Positions 26,098 through 34,273 of a stretch of 64,000 bases of DNA are shown here, piece by piece. The position numbers and the translations under genes were made by a program. The DNA comes from Chthonobacter albigriseus (lineage in GTDB: Bacteria > Pseudomonadota > Alphaproteobacteria > Rhizobiales > Pleomorphomonadaceae), in contig NZ_JACDIT010000007.1 in the NCBI RefSeq assembly GCF_013839445.1, positions 150,569-214,568 of the forward strand, written 5' to 3'. Below the pieces are notes generated by a model. It had not been told where the DNA came from and searched no databases. It worked only from the letters and a program-made list of their open reading frames with translations. Position 1 is the first letter of the stretch; every line of letters begins with the position of its first letter.

Positions 26098-27354
26098 TTG
26101 ACGCGTGCCATAGCCGCGCTGGCCTTCTTCGTCGCCTGCTGCCTCTCGCCGCTCTACGCCGCTGCGCAGACGGAGGGAAGCGCCGTGCCGCCCCCCGTCT
26201 CCAGCGGCGGGCCGGTTCCGGTTGCCAATGACGCGCGCGTCGCCGGCGACGAAGAGCGTACGCGGTTCATCCTGGACCTCTCCGCCGACGTAGAGATCGG
26301 CGCCTTCACGCTCGGCGATCCCTACAGGGTGGTGATCGACCTGCCGGAGGTCGCCTTCGAGCTTCCCACGGATGCCGGGCTGACGGGGCGCGGGCTGGTC
26401 ACCGGCTGGCGCTACGGTCTGTTCGCCCGCGGCCGGTCACGAATCGTGCTCGACACCACGATGCCGGTGAAGATCGACAAGGCCTTCGTCCTGGCGGCCG
26501 TTGAAGCGCAGCCGGCCCGACTTGTCGTGGATCTGGTGCGCACCACGCCGGCTGAGTTCCAGGCGGAATTGCAGAAGACCGCGATGACCCGCGAGGCCTC
26601 CAACACTGTGGATGCGGGGAAGGGCGACCTGCTCGGCATGGCGCCGTCACAGCGCCGGGCCAAACCGCTCGTGATGCTGGATCCTGGACACGGCGGGCTC
26701 GACGCGGGCGCCACCGCGCAGAGCGGCGTCCTGGAGAAGGACATCGTCCTGAAGTTTGCCTTCGAGCTCAAGCAGCGGCTGGAAGCGACCGGCAAAGTCG
26801 ACGTGGTGATGACCCGCGAGGATGACCGCTTCATCCCGCTGCGCGAGCGCGTACGAATGGCGCGCGACCAGGCGGTGGACCTTTTCGTGTCGGTGCATGC
26901 CGATTCGACCCGCGAGGACTTCGTCCGCGGCACCACGGTCTACACGCTGTCGGAGAAGGCGTCCGACACCGCAGCGGCGGCGCTGGCGGCCAAGGAGAAC
27001 GCGGCCGACTCCATTGCCGGTCTGGAAAGCAAGGAGGATACCGACGAGGTCAGCGACATCCTGATGGACCTGACGCGCCGGGAGACACGGACGTTCTCCT
27101 CGGCTTTCGCCAACAACCTCGTCACCGAACTCTCCAACACCACGCGGATGATCAAGAATCCGCACCGTTCGGCGGGCTTCTGGGTGCTGAAGGCTCCCGA
27201 CGTTCCTTCCGTGCTCGTGGAGATCGGCTATCTCTCCAACGCCGAAGACGAGAAGCTGCTGACGTCGGACGATTGGCGGACGAAAGTCAGCGAAGCGGTG
27301 GGTAACGCCGTCATGCGCTTCTTTGGACCCAAGTTCGCGGCAGCCAACCCCTGA
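26098..27354 (+). CDS. Periplasmic N-acetylmuramoyl-L-alanine amidase (AMIN + Amidase_3)
   Basis: The protein has a signal peptide, an AMIN domain (about 45-150: RTRFILDLSADVEIGAFTLG) that localises AmiC-type enzymes to the septum, and a zinc amidase domain (about 190-412). That domain contains VMLDPGHGGLDAG, the ligand glutamate in GVLEKDIV, FVSVHADS and VLVEIGYLSN. It cleaves septal peptidoglycan to separate daughter cells. The start is ambiguous: TTG 26098 has a GGGAG site six bases upstream and gives a compact signal peptide (418 residues). ATG 26056 would add 14 residues. It is followed by mrcA, a common pairing. Confidence 0.93.
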   Translation: MTRAIAALAFFVACCLSPLYAAAQTEGSAVPPPVSSGGPVPVANDARVAGDEERTRFILDLSADVEIGAFTLGDPYRVVIDLPEVAFELPTDAGLTGRGLVTGWRYGLFARGRSRIVLDTTMPVKIDKAFVLAAVEAQPARLVVDLVRTTPAEFQAELQKTAMTREASNTVDAGKGDLLGMAPSQRRAKPLVMLDPGHGGLDAGATAQSGVLEKDIVLKFAFELKQRLEATGKVDVVMTREDDRFIPLRERVRMARDQAVDLFVSVHADSTREDFVRGTTVYTLSEKASDTAAAALAAKENAADSIAGLESKEDTDEVSDILMDLTRRETRTFSSAFANNLVTELSNTTRMIKNPHRSAGFWVLKAPDVPSVLVEIGYLSNAEDEKLLTSDDWRTKVSEAVGNAVMRFFGPKFAAANP

Positions 27355-27557
27355 CAATCCGTTGTATTTTGTGGCATGGGTGCAACGAGGCGGTCCCACG
27401 TTCGCCATAAACCCGGACAAGGGTGGCGCATAAGGGAACCCGGCCCGGCGCTTCGGCCTTCTGCACCCAGGCGGAACGCAGGTCGAAGCCGCCCCGGGGA
27501 TGTGTGCAGCCGATCCGGATCGCAGGGCGTCCGGACGGTTTGGAGAGACGACTGGTC

Positions 27558-30017
27558 ATGATTTTCGTGCGGTTCTTCGGCTGGCTGTTTGCGATCGGGG
27601 CCTTCATGTTCCTGATCGTCGCCGGGGGCGTGGCGGCCTATCTCGCCTCGATGAACCGCGACCTGCCGGACTATACCCAGCTGAAGAAGTACGAGCCGCC
27701 GGTGATGACCCGGCTGCATGCCGCCGACGGCCAGCTGGTGGCCGAGTATGCGCGCGAGAAGCGCCTGTTCCTGCCGATCCAGTTGATCCCGGAGCGGGTC
27801 AAGCACGCGTTCCTTTCCGCCGAGGACAAGGACTTCTACAGCCATCCGGGCGTCGACATGGTGTCGATCGCTGCGGCCATGGTGAAGAACGTCGAGCTGG
27901 TGTCCGCGGGGCGCCGCCCGGTCGGTGCGTCGACGATCACCCAGCAGGTCGCCAAGAACTTCCTCTTGACCAACGAGCAGTCGATCGAGCGCAAGGTGAA
28001 GGAGGCGCTGCTGGCGCTCCGCATCGAGCAGGCCTTCACCAAGGAGCAGATCCTCGAGCTCTACCTCAACGAGATCTATCTCGGCCTCGGCGCCTACGGC
28101 ATCGCCGCCGCGTCGCTCACCTACTTCGACAAGTCGGTGGCCGAGCTCGACCTGGCGGAGGTGGCCTATCTCGCCGCGCTGCCGAAGGCGCCGAACAACT
28201 ACAACCCCTACAAGTTCGCGGACCGTGCCAAGGAGCGCCGCGACTGGGTTCTCGACCAGATGGTGTCGAACGGCTACGCCAAGCCGGAGGAGGCTGCCGA
28301 GGCGAAGCTGAAGCCGATCGAGGTGGTCAACCGGAACCGCGGCGCGAGCGTCTTCGCGGCCGACTACTTCGTCGAGGACGTCCGGCGGCAATTGCTCGCG
28401 ATGTACGGCGAGAAGGGCCTCTACGAGGGTGGCCTCTCGGTGCGCACCACACTCGATCCCAAGGTCCAGGTGATGGCGCGCAAGGCCCTGCAGAAGGGCC
28501 TGATGAAATACGACATGGAGCGCGGCTGGCGCGGTCCTGTCGCCACGATCGACATGTCCGGAGACTGGGGCATCGCGCTCGCCGCCGTTCCCGCACTCTG
28601 GGATCTGCCGGAGTGGCGGCTGGCGGTCGTGCTCTCGGCCGGCGAGAGCGAAGCGGTGATCGGGCTTCAGCCGGCGAAGACGCCGACCGGCAAGGTCGTC
28701 GTCGATCGGGAACGTGGCGTGGTCCCCCTGCAGGAGGTCACCTGGGCGAAGTGGGCCACCGGTCCGCGCAAAGGCGCCAAGGTCTCCGCGGTGTCCGACG
28801 TACTCACGCCCGGCGACGTCGTCTACGTGGAGAAGATCGGCTCCGGCGGCAGCTATCGGCTGCGTCAGGTGCCGGAGATCTCTGGCGCGCTGGTCGCGAT
28901 GGACCCGACAACCGGCCGCGTGAAGGCGATGGCCGGCGGCTTCTCCTACGCCCAGAGCGAGTTCAACCGCGCCACGCAGGCGATGCGGCAGCCGGGCTCG
29001 TCGTTCAAGCCGTTCGTCTACTCGGCGGCGCTCGACAACGGCTACACGCCCGCCTCCGTGGTGCTCGACGCACCGATCGAGGTGGACCAGGGCGCCGGCC
29101 TCGGCCTCTGGAAGCCGTCGAACTATGGTGGGGGCTTCGGCGGCCCGTCGACGCTGCGCACCGGCATCGAGCGTTCGCGCAACCTAATGACCGTGCGCCT
29201 CGCGCAGGACATGGGCATGCCGCTGGTGGCCGAGTACGCCAAGCGCTTCGGCGTCTACGACAACATGAAGCCGATGCTCTCCTTCTCGCTCGGCGCCGGC
29301 GAGACGACCGTGCTCAGGATGGTCAACGCCTACTCGATGATCGCCAACGGCGGCCGCCGGGTGCAGCCGACGCTGATCGACCGCGTCCAGGATCGGTTCG
29401 GCCGCACGGTCTACAAGCACGACCAGCGCATCTGCGAGGGCTGCAACGCGGAAGGCTGGCGCGGCCAGGACGAGCCGCAGTTGATCGACGAGCGCGAGCA
29501 GGTGCTCGACCCGATGACGGCCTACCAGATCACCTCGATGATGGAGGGCGTCGTCCAGCGCGGCACCGCCACCGTGGTGAAGAGCCTGAACCGGCCGATC
29601 GCCGGAAAGACGGGCACCACCAACGACGAGAAGGACGCCTGGTTCGTCGGCTTCACGCCGGACCTCACCGTCGGCGTCTTTCTCGGCTACGACACGCCCA
29701 AGCCGATGGGCCACGGCTCGACCGGCGGCCAGATGGCGGCGCCGGTGTTCCGCGACTTCATGCAGGTGGCGATGGCCGGCCAGCCGCCGGTGGAGTTCCG
29801 CGTTCCGGACGGCATGTCGCTGATCCCGATCGACAAGAAGACGGGCATGCGCTCCTACGGCGGCGACGGCACGATCATCGAGGCCTTCAAGCCGGGCACC
29901 GGGCCGGCCGATACCTACGACATCATCGGCTACGACGGCGGCTTCTACGAGGGGCCGACCACCGTCAACCCGGAGGCCGACCGCGCCGCCGTGAGCGGTA
30001 CCGGCGGGCTCTACTGA
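27558..30017 (+). CDS. mrcA: Penicillin-binding protein 1A (transglycosylase/transpeptidase)
   Basis: The 819-residue bifunctional peptidoglycan synthase has one N-terminal membrane anchor (about 6-30). The GT51 transglycosylase domain has SAEDKDFYSHPGVD, GASTITQQVAKN and LYLNEIYLG. An OB-like linker follows. The transpeptidase has active serine S481 in PGSSFKPF, the SRN triad (IERSRNLM) and K684 in GKTGTTNDEKDAWFVG. It polymerises and crosslinks peptidoglycan at the inner membrane. ATG 27558 sits just before the anchor; the upstream open frame lacks resemblance. Directly downstream of the amidase gene. Confidence 0.97.
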   Translation: MIFVRFFGWLFAIGAFMFLIVAGGVAAYLASMNRDLPDYTQLKKYEPPVMTRLHAADGQLVAEYAREKRLFLPIQLIPERVKHAFLSAEDKDFYSHPGVDMVSIAAAMVKNVELVSAGRRPVGASTITQQVAKNFLLTNEQSIERKVKEALLALRIEQAFTKEQILELYLNEIYLGLGAYGIAAASLTYFDKSVAELDLAEVAYLAALPKAPNNYNPYKFADRAKERRDWVLDQMVSNGYAKPEEAAEAKLKPIEVVNRNRGASVFAADYFVEDVRRQLLAMYGEKGLYEGGLSVRTTLDPKVQVMARKALQKGLMKYDMERGWRGPVATIDMSGDWGIALAAVPALWDLPEWRLAVVLSAGESEAVIGLQPAKTPTGKVVVDRERGVVPLQEVTWAKWATGPRKGAKVSAVSDVLTPGDVVYVEKIGSGGSYRLRQVPEISGALVAMDPTTGRVKAMAGGFSYAQSEFNRATQAMRQPGSSFKPFVYSAALDNGYTPASVVLDAPIEVDQGAGLGLWKPSNYGGGFGGPSTLRTGIERSRNLMTVRLAQDMGMPLVAEYAKRFGVYDNMKPMLSFSLGAGETTVLRMVNAYSMIANGGRRVQPTLIDRVQDRFGRTVYKHDQRICEGCNAEGWRGQDEPQLIDEREQVLDPMTAYQITSMMEGVVQRGTATVVKSLNRPIAGKTGTTNDEKDAWFVGFTPDLTVGVFLGYDTPKPMGHGSTGGQMAAPVFRDFMQVAMAGQPPVEFRVPDGMSLIPIDKKTGMRSYGGDGTIIEAFKPGTGPADTYDIIGYDGGFYEGPTTVNPEADRAAVSGTGGLY

Positions 30018-30037
30018 CCGCCGCTGCAGGCGGTTTA
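30017..30037 (+). terminator. Weak hairpin after mrcA
   Basis: ACCGCC-N6-GGCGGT (30017-30022 with 30029-30034) overlaps the last base of the mrcA stop and is followed by only TTTAC. A second GC-rich hairpin without a T-run follows near 30066-30090. Either could attenuate read-through into prfB. Confidence 0.35.
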
Positions 30038-30148
30038 CATCCTTGCCGCCCGTCCCTATGTTCCGCCCGCCGCGCTTTTCCGCGCGGCGGACCGTCCGGC
30101 GTCGGCGAGCGGGCGGAACCGATCAACCTCCCTTTCGAAGGATACGTC

Positions 30149-31280
30149 ATGCGTACCGAGATCGAGGCCATCGTCGACGAGATCAAGCAGGGTATGGCCC
30201 TGCTGAGGAGGCATCTTTGACTGGGACAAGTCCCAGCAGAGAATGGCCGAACTGAACGGTTTCGTCGAAGATCCGAGCCTCTGGAACGACCCGGAGCGCG
30301 CGCAGAAGATCATGCGCGAGCGCACCGACCTGGAGAGCCGGATCAACGGCTACCTGCGCCTCGAGCGCGACCTGAAGGACAATGTCGAACTGATCGAACT
30401 CGGCGAGATGGAGGACGACCAGACGGTCGTCACCGATGCCGAGAATGCGCTGCGCGGCCTCAAGGATGAGGTCACCCGGCAGCAGATCGAATCAATGCTC
30501 TCCGGCGAGGCCGACGCGAACGACACCTATCTGGAAGTGAATGCCGGCGCGGGTGGCACGGAGAGCCAGGACTGGGCCAACATGCTGTTGCGCATGTACA
30601 CCCGCTGGGCCGAGAAGCGCGGCTACAAGGTGGAGCTCCTCGAGGAGCACGACGGCGAAGAGGCGGGCATCAAGAGCGCCACCATCGTCGTCAAGGGCCA
30701 CAACGCCTATGGCTGGCTCAAGACGGAGTCGGGCGTGCACCGGCTGGTGCGCATCTCGCCCTTCGATTCGAACGCGCGGCGGCACACGTCGTTCTCGTCC
30801 GTCTGGGTCTATCCGGTGGTTGACGATCGGATCGAGATCGAGATCAACGAGAGCGAGTGCCGCATCGACACCTACCGGGCACAGGGCGCCGGCGGCCAGC
30901 ACATCAACACCACCGACTCGGCCGTGCGCATCACGCATCTGCCGACGGGTATCGCGGTGTCGTGCCAGTCGGAACGGTCGCAGCACAAGAACCGCGCGAC
31001 TGCCTGGGCGATGCTGCGGGCGCGTCTCTACGAACTGGAGTTGAAGAAGCGCGAGGAGAAGGCGAACGCCGAGGCGGCTTCCAAGACCGACATTGGCTGG
31101 GGCCACCAGATCCGGTCCTACGTCCTGCAGCCCTACCAGATGGTCAAGGACCTGCGCACCGGCCACGAGACCAGCGACACCGGCGGCGTGCTCAACGGCG
31201 ACCTCGACCCCTTCATGGAGGCGACGCTGGCCATGCGGGCCTTCGGGACCCAACGCGGCGAAGTTCGCGATATCGACTGA
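30149..31280 (+). CDS. prfB: Peptide chain release factor 2, with programmed +1 frameshift
   Basis: RF2 reads UGA and UAA stops. The first 23 codons (30149-30217) end at an in-frame TGA (30218-30220). Skipping T30218 continues in the +1 frame from 30219 to 31280, giving about 376 residues, the usual RF2 length. The downstream frame has the RF2 tripeptide SPF ([11 protein letters not shown]) and the peptidyl-hydrolysis motif [15 protein letters not shown]. An AGGAGG sequence just before CTT-TGA-C is the classic stimulator. Annotators who ignore the frameshift would wrongly start at ATG 30243. Confidence 0.97.
30206..30221 (+). promoter_or_regulatory. RF2 programmed +1 frameshift site
   Basis: AGGAGG (30206-30211) acts as an internal Shine-Dalgarno upstream of CTT TGA C (30215-30221). 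When RF2 is scarce the ribosome slips +1 on CTT and continues, so RF2 autoregulates its own synthesis. The layout matches the known site in E. coli and most bacteria. Confidence 0.95.
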
Positions 31281-31292
31281 CCGCAAAGGAAT

Positions 31293-31322
31293 GGCCCGGG
31301 ACCTCGTCGGTCCCGGGCCCTT
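31293..31322 (+). terminator. Rho-independent terminator after prfB
   Basis: An 11-bp perfect stem (GGCCCGGGACC 31293-31303 with GGTCCCGGGCC 31309-31319) with a TCGTC loop is followed by CTTT. It lies between convergent prfB and the M23 peptidase gene and can serve at least the former. Confidence 0.8.
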
Positions 31323-31356
31323 TCAGCCGAACAGGTGCGGTGAGTTGTGTCGGCTG

Positions 31357-32649
31357 TCAGTGCAAAAGCTTTTTGATCTGGCGGCCGGCCGTCAGATAGG
31401 TCATCGGGTTGACGGCGGTGCCGTTCACGCGGGTCTCGTAGTGCAAGTGCGGGCCGGTCGAACGGCCGGTCGAACCGACCTCGCCGATGATGGCGCCGCG
31501 GGCGACCTTCTGGCCCAGCTCGACCTTGATCTTGGACAGGTGGGCGTAGCGCGTGGTCAGCCCGTGGCCGTGGTCGATCTCCACCATGTTGCCGTAACCC
31601 CCATTCCTGCCCGCCGTGACGACGGTGCCCGGCGCGGTCGCCGCCACGTCGCGGCCGGTCGGGGCGCGGAAGTCGATGCCGGCGTGAAAGGCGGTCGAGC
31701 CCAGAAAGGGATCGGAACGGGAGCCGAAATTCGAGGTGACCGAGCCGGAGGCGAGCGGCGCCACGACAGGGAGCTTGCCCACGGCCTTGCGGATCACTCC
31801 GAGCTTCTCGAAGGCGGCCGACGCGTCGGCCATCGCGGAGGCGAGCGCTTCCGGACTGTTCATCGGAATGAACGGTCCGCCGAGCGCCTCGTCCACCCTG
31901 TCCGACTTGACCGAGGCGGTCTTGGCGACGTTCACCGTGACGCCGAGCCGCTCGACGATCGTCGCCACCTGATCGGCGCGGGTTTCGGCGGCATTGGCGA
32001 TCGCCTGAACGGCAGCGGCCTGCTCGGCGGTCATGCGATTGAGATCGCTGGCGAGCGCCTTCAGGTCGGGCTTGCCGTCCGGTCCCACCGGCACGGTCGC
32101 CGAGGATTCGCCGAGGGCGGCGAAACGGCGCTCGATGTCGGCCGCGGTGGTATCGGCGGCATAGCTGTCGGCGGTGCTGCCGGTGATCGACGGATCGGCG
32201 GCCGCGCGGTCGTCGGCGGTTGCCGCGTCGTCCAGGAGACCGCTGGAGCGCGCTTGGTCCAGCAGCGTGGAGACCGCCTTCTGCCGATCGTCGAGATTGC
32301 GCTGGGCAGCGAGAAGGCGCTCGACCTTCTCGTCATAGGCGACCTGATCGAGGAGCTGGCGCGAGGCGATCTTGTCGATCTCGGATCGTAGCGAGGCGAT
32401 GCGGTCCTCGTAGGCCTGCTGGAGATCGGCCTTGCGGGTGAACGATGCGTTGATCAGGTCGTCGCGGAAAAGCAGATAGGCGGTCGAGCCGATGTAACCG
32501 ACCGACAGGGCGATGCCGCAGATGGCGACCAGCCCGGCGATCCACGGCCGCACCGTGTAGCTGCGCGCGTCGTCTCCCTTGACCACCACGATGCGCCGTG
32601 TCGCCTGAGGGCGCGGGCGGTACCGATCTTCGGCGCGTTCTCTCGCCAT
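31357..32649 (-). CDS. M23-family peptidase/murein hydrolase activator, membrane anchored
   Basis: The 430-residue protein has a short basic cytoplasmic tail, one membrane helix (about 37-60), a long coiled coil (about 70-260) and a C-terminal LytM/M23 domain. Zinc-site motifs are FHAGIDF (HxxxD) and GPHLHYE (HxH), with TTRYAHLSKIKVELGQKV and GEVGSTGRSTG between, so the site looks catalytic rather than degenerate. It probably hydrolyses or organises peptidoglycan in the periplasm. ATG 32649 is preferred; a slightly longer frame to 32673 exists. Monocistronic. Confidence 0.93.
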   Translation of the reverse strand: MARERAEDRYRPRPQATRRIVVVKGDDARSYTVRPWIAGLVAICGIALSVGYIGSTAYLLFRDDLINASFTRKADLQQAYEDRIASLRSEIDKIASRQLLDQVAYDEKVERLLAAQRNLDDRQKAVSTLLDQARSSGLLDDAATADDRAAADPSITGSTADSYAADTTAADIERRFAALGESSATVPVGPDGKPDLKALASDLNRMTAEQAAAVQAIANAAETRADQVATIVERLGVTVNVAKTASVKSDRVDEALGGPFIPMNSPEALASAMADASAAFEKLGVIRKAVGKLPVVAPLASGSVTSNFGSRSDPFLGSTAFHAGIDFRAPTGRDVAATAPGTVVTAGRNGGYGNMVEIDHGHGLTTRYAHLSKIKVELGQKVARGAIIGEVGSTGRSTGPHLHYETRVNGTAVNPMTYLTAGRQIKKLLH

Positions 32650-32745
32650 GGGAGTGTTCTCCAACCAACGCACGCTTCTTCTGAAGTCGTGAGTTGATTA
32701 GAAACGGTTAGGGTTAACAAAGATTTATTCGCATGCACCGGGGCG

Positions 32746-33606
32746 TTAGCCGGTGAGGCTGGCCAGCGGCTTGTAGAAACCGGGGGTGAGGCCGGCCTCC
32801 GATCGGGCGCGATCGTTGAACGGAGGCTTGAGCGGGCCGCGGAAGTAGGTTCGCACCAGGGCGTGGAAGGCCGGCTCGGGCGCGCGTCGCTCCCGATCGC
32901 AGCGGAAGCGGAACCACTTGGCTCCGAAGGCCACGTGGCGTTTCTCGTCGCGGTAGATCACGTCGATGATGCCGGCCGTGGCCTCGTCGCCGGCGGCGCG
33001 CAGCTTGTCGCTCATCGAGGGCGTCACGTCGAGGCCGCGGGCCTCCAGGACGAGGGGTATCACCGCCAGGCGCGCCGTCAGGTCGTGACCGGTCGACTCC
33101 GCGGCCTGCCATAGGCCGTCGTGTGCGGGCAGGTCCCCGTAGGCGGCGCCGAGCTCCTTCAGCCGGCGGTCCAGCATGGAAAAGTGCTTGGCCTCCTCCA
33201 GCCCGACCTGGACCCAGTCGTCGAAGAAGGAGCGCGGCATGTCCTCGTCGATGAAGCGGCCGACGAGGTCCCAAGTCAGGTCCACGGCGTTCAGCTCGAT
33301 GTGCGCCAGCGAATGGACGAGCGCGATCTTGCCGGCGCCGTCACCGCCGCGCGCGCGGCGGGGCATGTCGCGCGGGGCGAGGAGAACGGGCTTGTCCGGC
33401 CGACCGGGTCGCGGCGGCATGGCCGCTGCGGTGCGGCCGGATCCCCGCGCCAGGCGGCGGGCATACCAGTCGCGCGCGGTGCGGTAGGCGAGGGCGACCT
33501 TGTGGCCGAGGTCGGCCGTCGAAACGATCTGCCGCGACCGCTCGTAGAGGGTATCGCCGAGCACGATGTCGGGCAGTTCGGTGGGGGACGACGGGACCTC
33601 GACCAT
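32746..33606 (-). CDS. DUF455 ferritin-like domain protein
   Basis: The 286-residue protein belongs to the DUF455 family of four-helix ferritin-like proteins. Candidate di-metal ligands are in SLAHIELNAVDL (H and E), GLEEAKHFSML (E and H), LVLEARGLDV and YRDEKRHVAFG. The function is not established; the fold suggests a di-iron or di-manganese oxidoreductase. It starts 7 bp after the Bcp stop, so both are in one operon, which hints at a role in oxidative or metal stress. Confidence 0.9.
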   Translation of the reverse strand: MVEVPSSPTELPDIVLGDTLYERSRQIVSTADLGHKVALAYRTARDWYARRLARGSGRTAAAMPPRPGRPDKPVLLAPRDMPRRARGGDGAGKIALVHSLAHIELNAVDLTWDLVGRFIDEDMPRSFFDDWVQVGLEEAKHFSMLDRRLKELGAAYGDLPAHDGLWQAAESTGHDLTARLAVIPLVLEARGLDVTPSMSDKLRAAGDEATAGIIDVIYRDEKRHVAFGAKWFRFRCDRERRAPEPAFHALVRTYFRGPLKPPFNDRARSEAGLTPGFYKPLASLTG

Positions 33607-33613
33607 CGCGGCC

Positions 33614-34084
33614 TCAGAGCGCCTTGGCGGCGGCGAGCACTTCCTCGGCGTGGCCGGGAACCTTCACCTTGCGCCAGACTTTGGCAACCTTGCCGTCGCG
33701 ACCGATCAGGAAGGTGGAGCGATCGACACCCATGTAGGCCTTGCCATACATCGACTTCTCGACCCAGACGCCATAGGCTTCGATGACCTTGCGGTCCTCG
33801 TCGGCGCCCAGCGTGATGGCGAGCTCGTACTTGCCGCGGAATTTCTCGTGGCTTTTGGCGCTGTCGGGCGAGATGCCGATCACGGTCGCGCCGATGGCGT
33901 CGAACTGGTCCTTCAGGCAGGAGAAGCCGATCGCCTCCTTGGTGCATCCGGAGGTGTCGTCCTTGGGATAGAAGTAGACAACGACCGGCTTGCCCTTGAG
34001 GGCGGAGAGGGAAACGGAACCCGCACCGTCGGTCGGGAGCGTGAAGTCGGGGGCCGGGCTGCCTTCGGTCACGGCATCGGTCAT
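33614..34084 (-). CDS. bcp: Thioredoxin-dependent thiol peroxidase (Bcp/PrxQ)
   Basis: The 156-residue peroxiredoxin reduces H2O2 and organic hydroperoxides. The peroxidatic cysteine is C47 in YPKDDTSGCTKE. The resolving cysteine five residues later, found in E. coli Bcp, is replaced (EAIGF), but C56 lies nearby and could substitute. Other motifs are VIGISPDS, LGADEDRKV and RSTFLIG. It lies just upstream of the DUF455 gene and is divergent from the AsmA-like gene. Confidence 0.95.
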   Translation of the reverse strand: MTDAVTEGSPAPDFTLPTDGAGSVSLSALKGKPVVVYFYPKDDTSGCTKEAIGFSCLKDQFDAIGATVIGISPDSAKSHEKFRGKYELAITLGADEDRKVIEAYGVWVEKSMYGKAYMGVDRSTFLIGRDGKVAKVWRKVKVPGHAEEVLAAAKAL

Positions 34085-34273
34085 CGCGGTGGTCCTTCGC
34101 AATCGGTTGGCTGGAAGTCCGGGTTGTTCTGGCACCCGGCGGGACCGTTACGCAAGCCGGGGGCGGGTGGATCTTTGGGGGTTGCCGGTGCTTGCCACCG
34201 GAAAAACCGCATCCTGCGTTGACGCGGGGCGAAGCGGTGTGCGAACCCGACGAACGGGAGGAAGGTACCTGAT

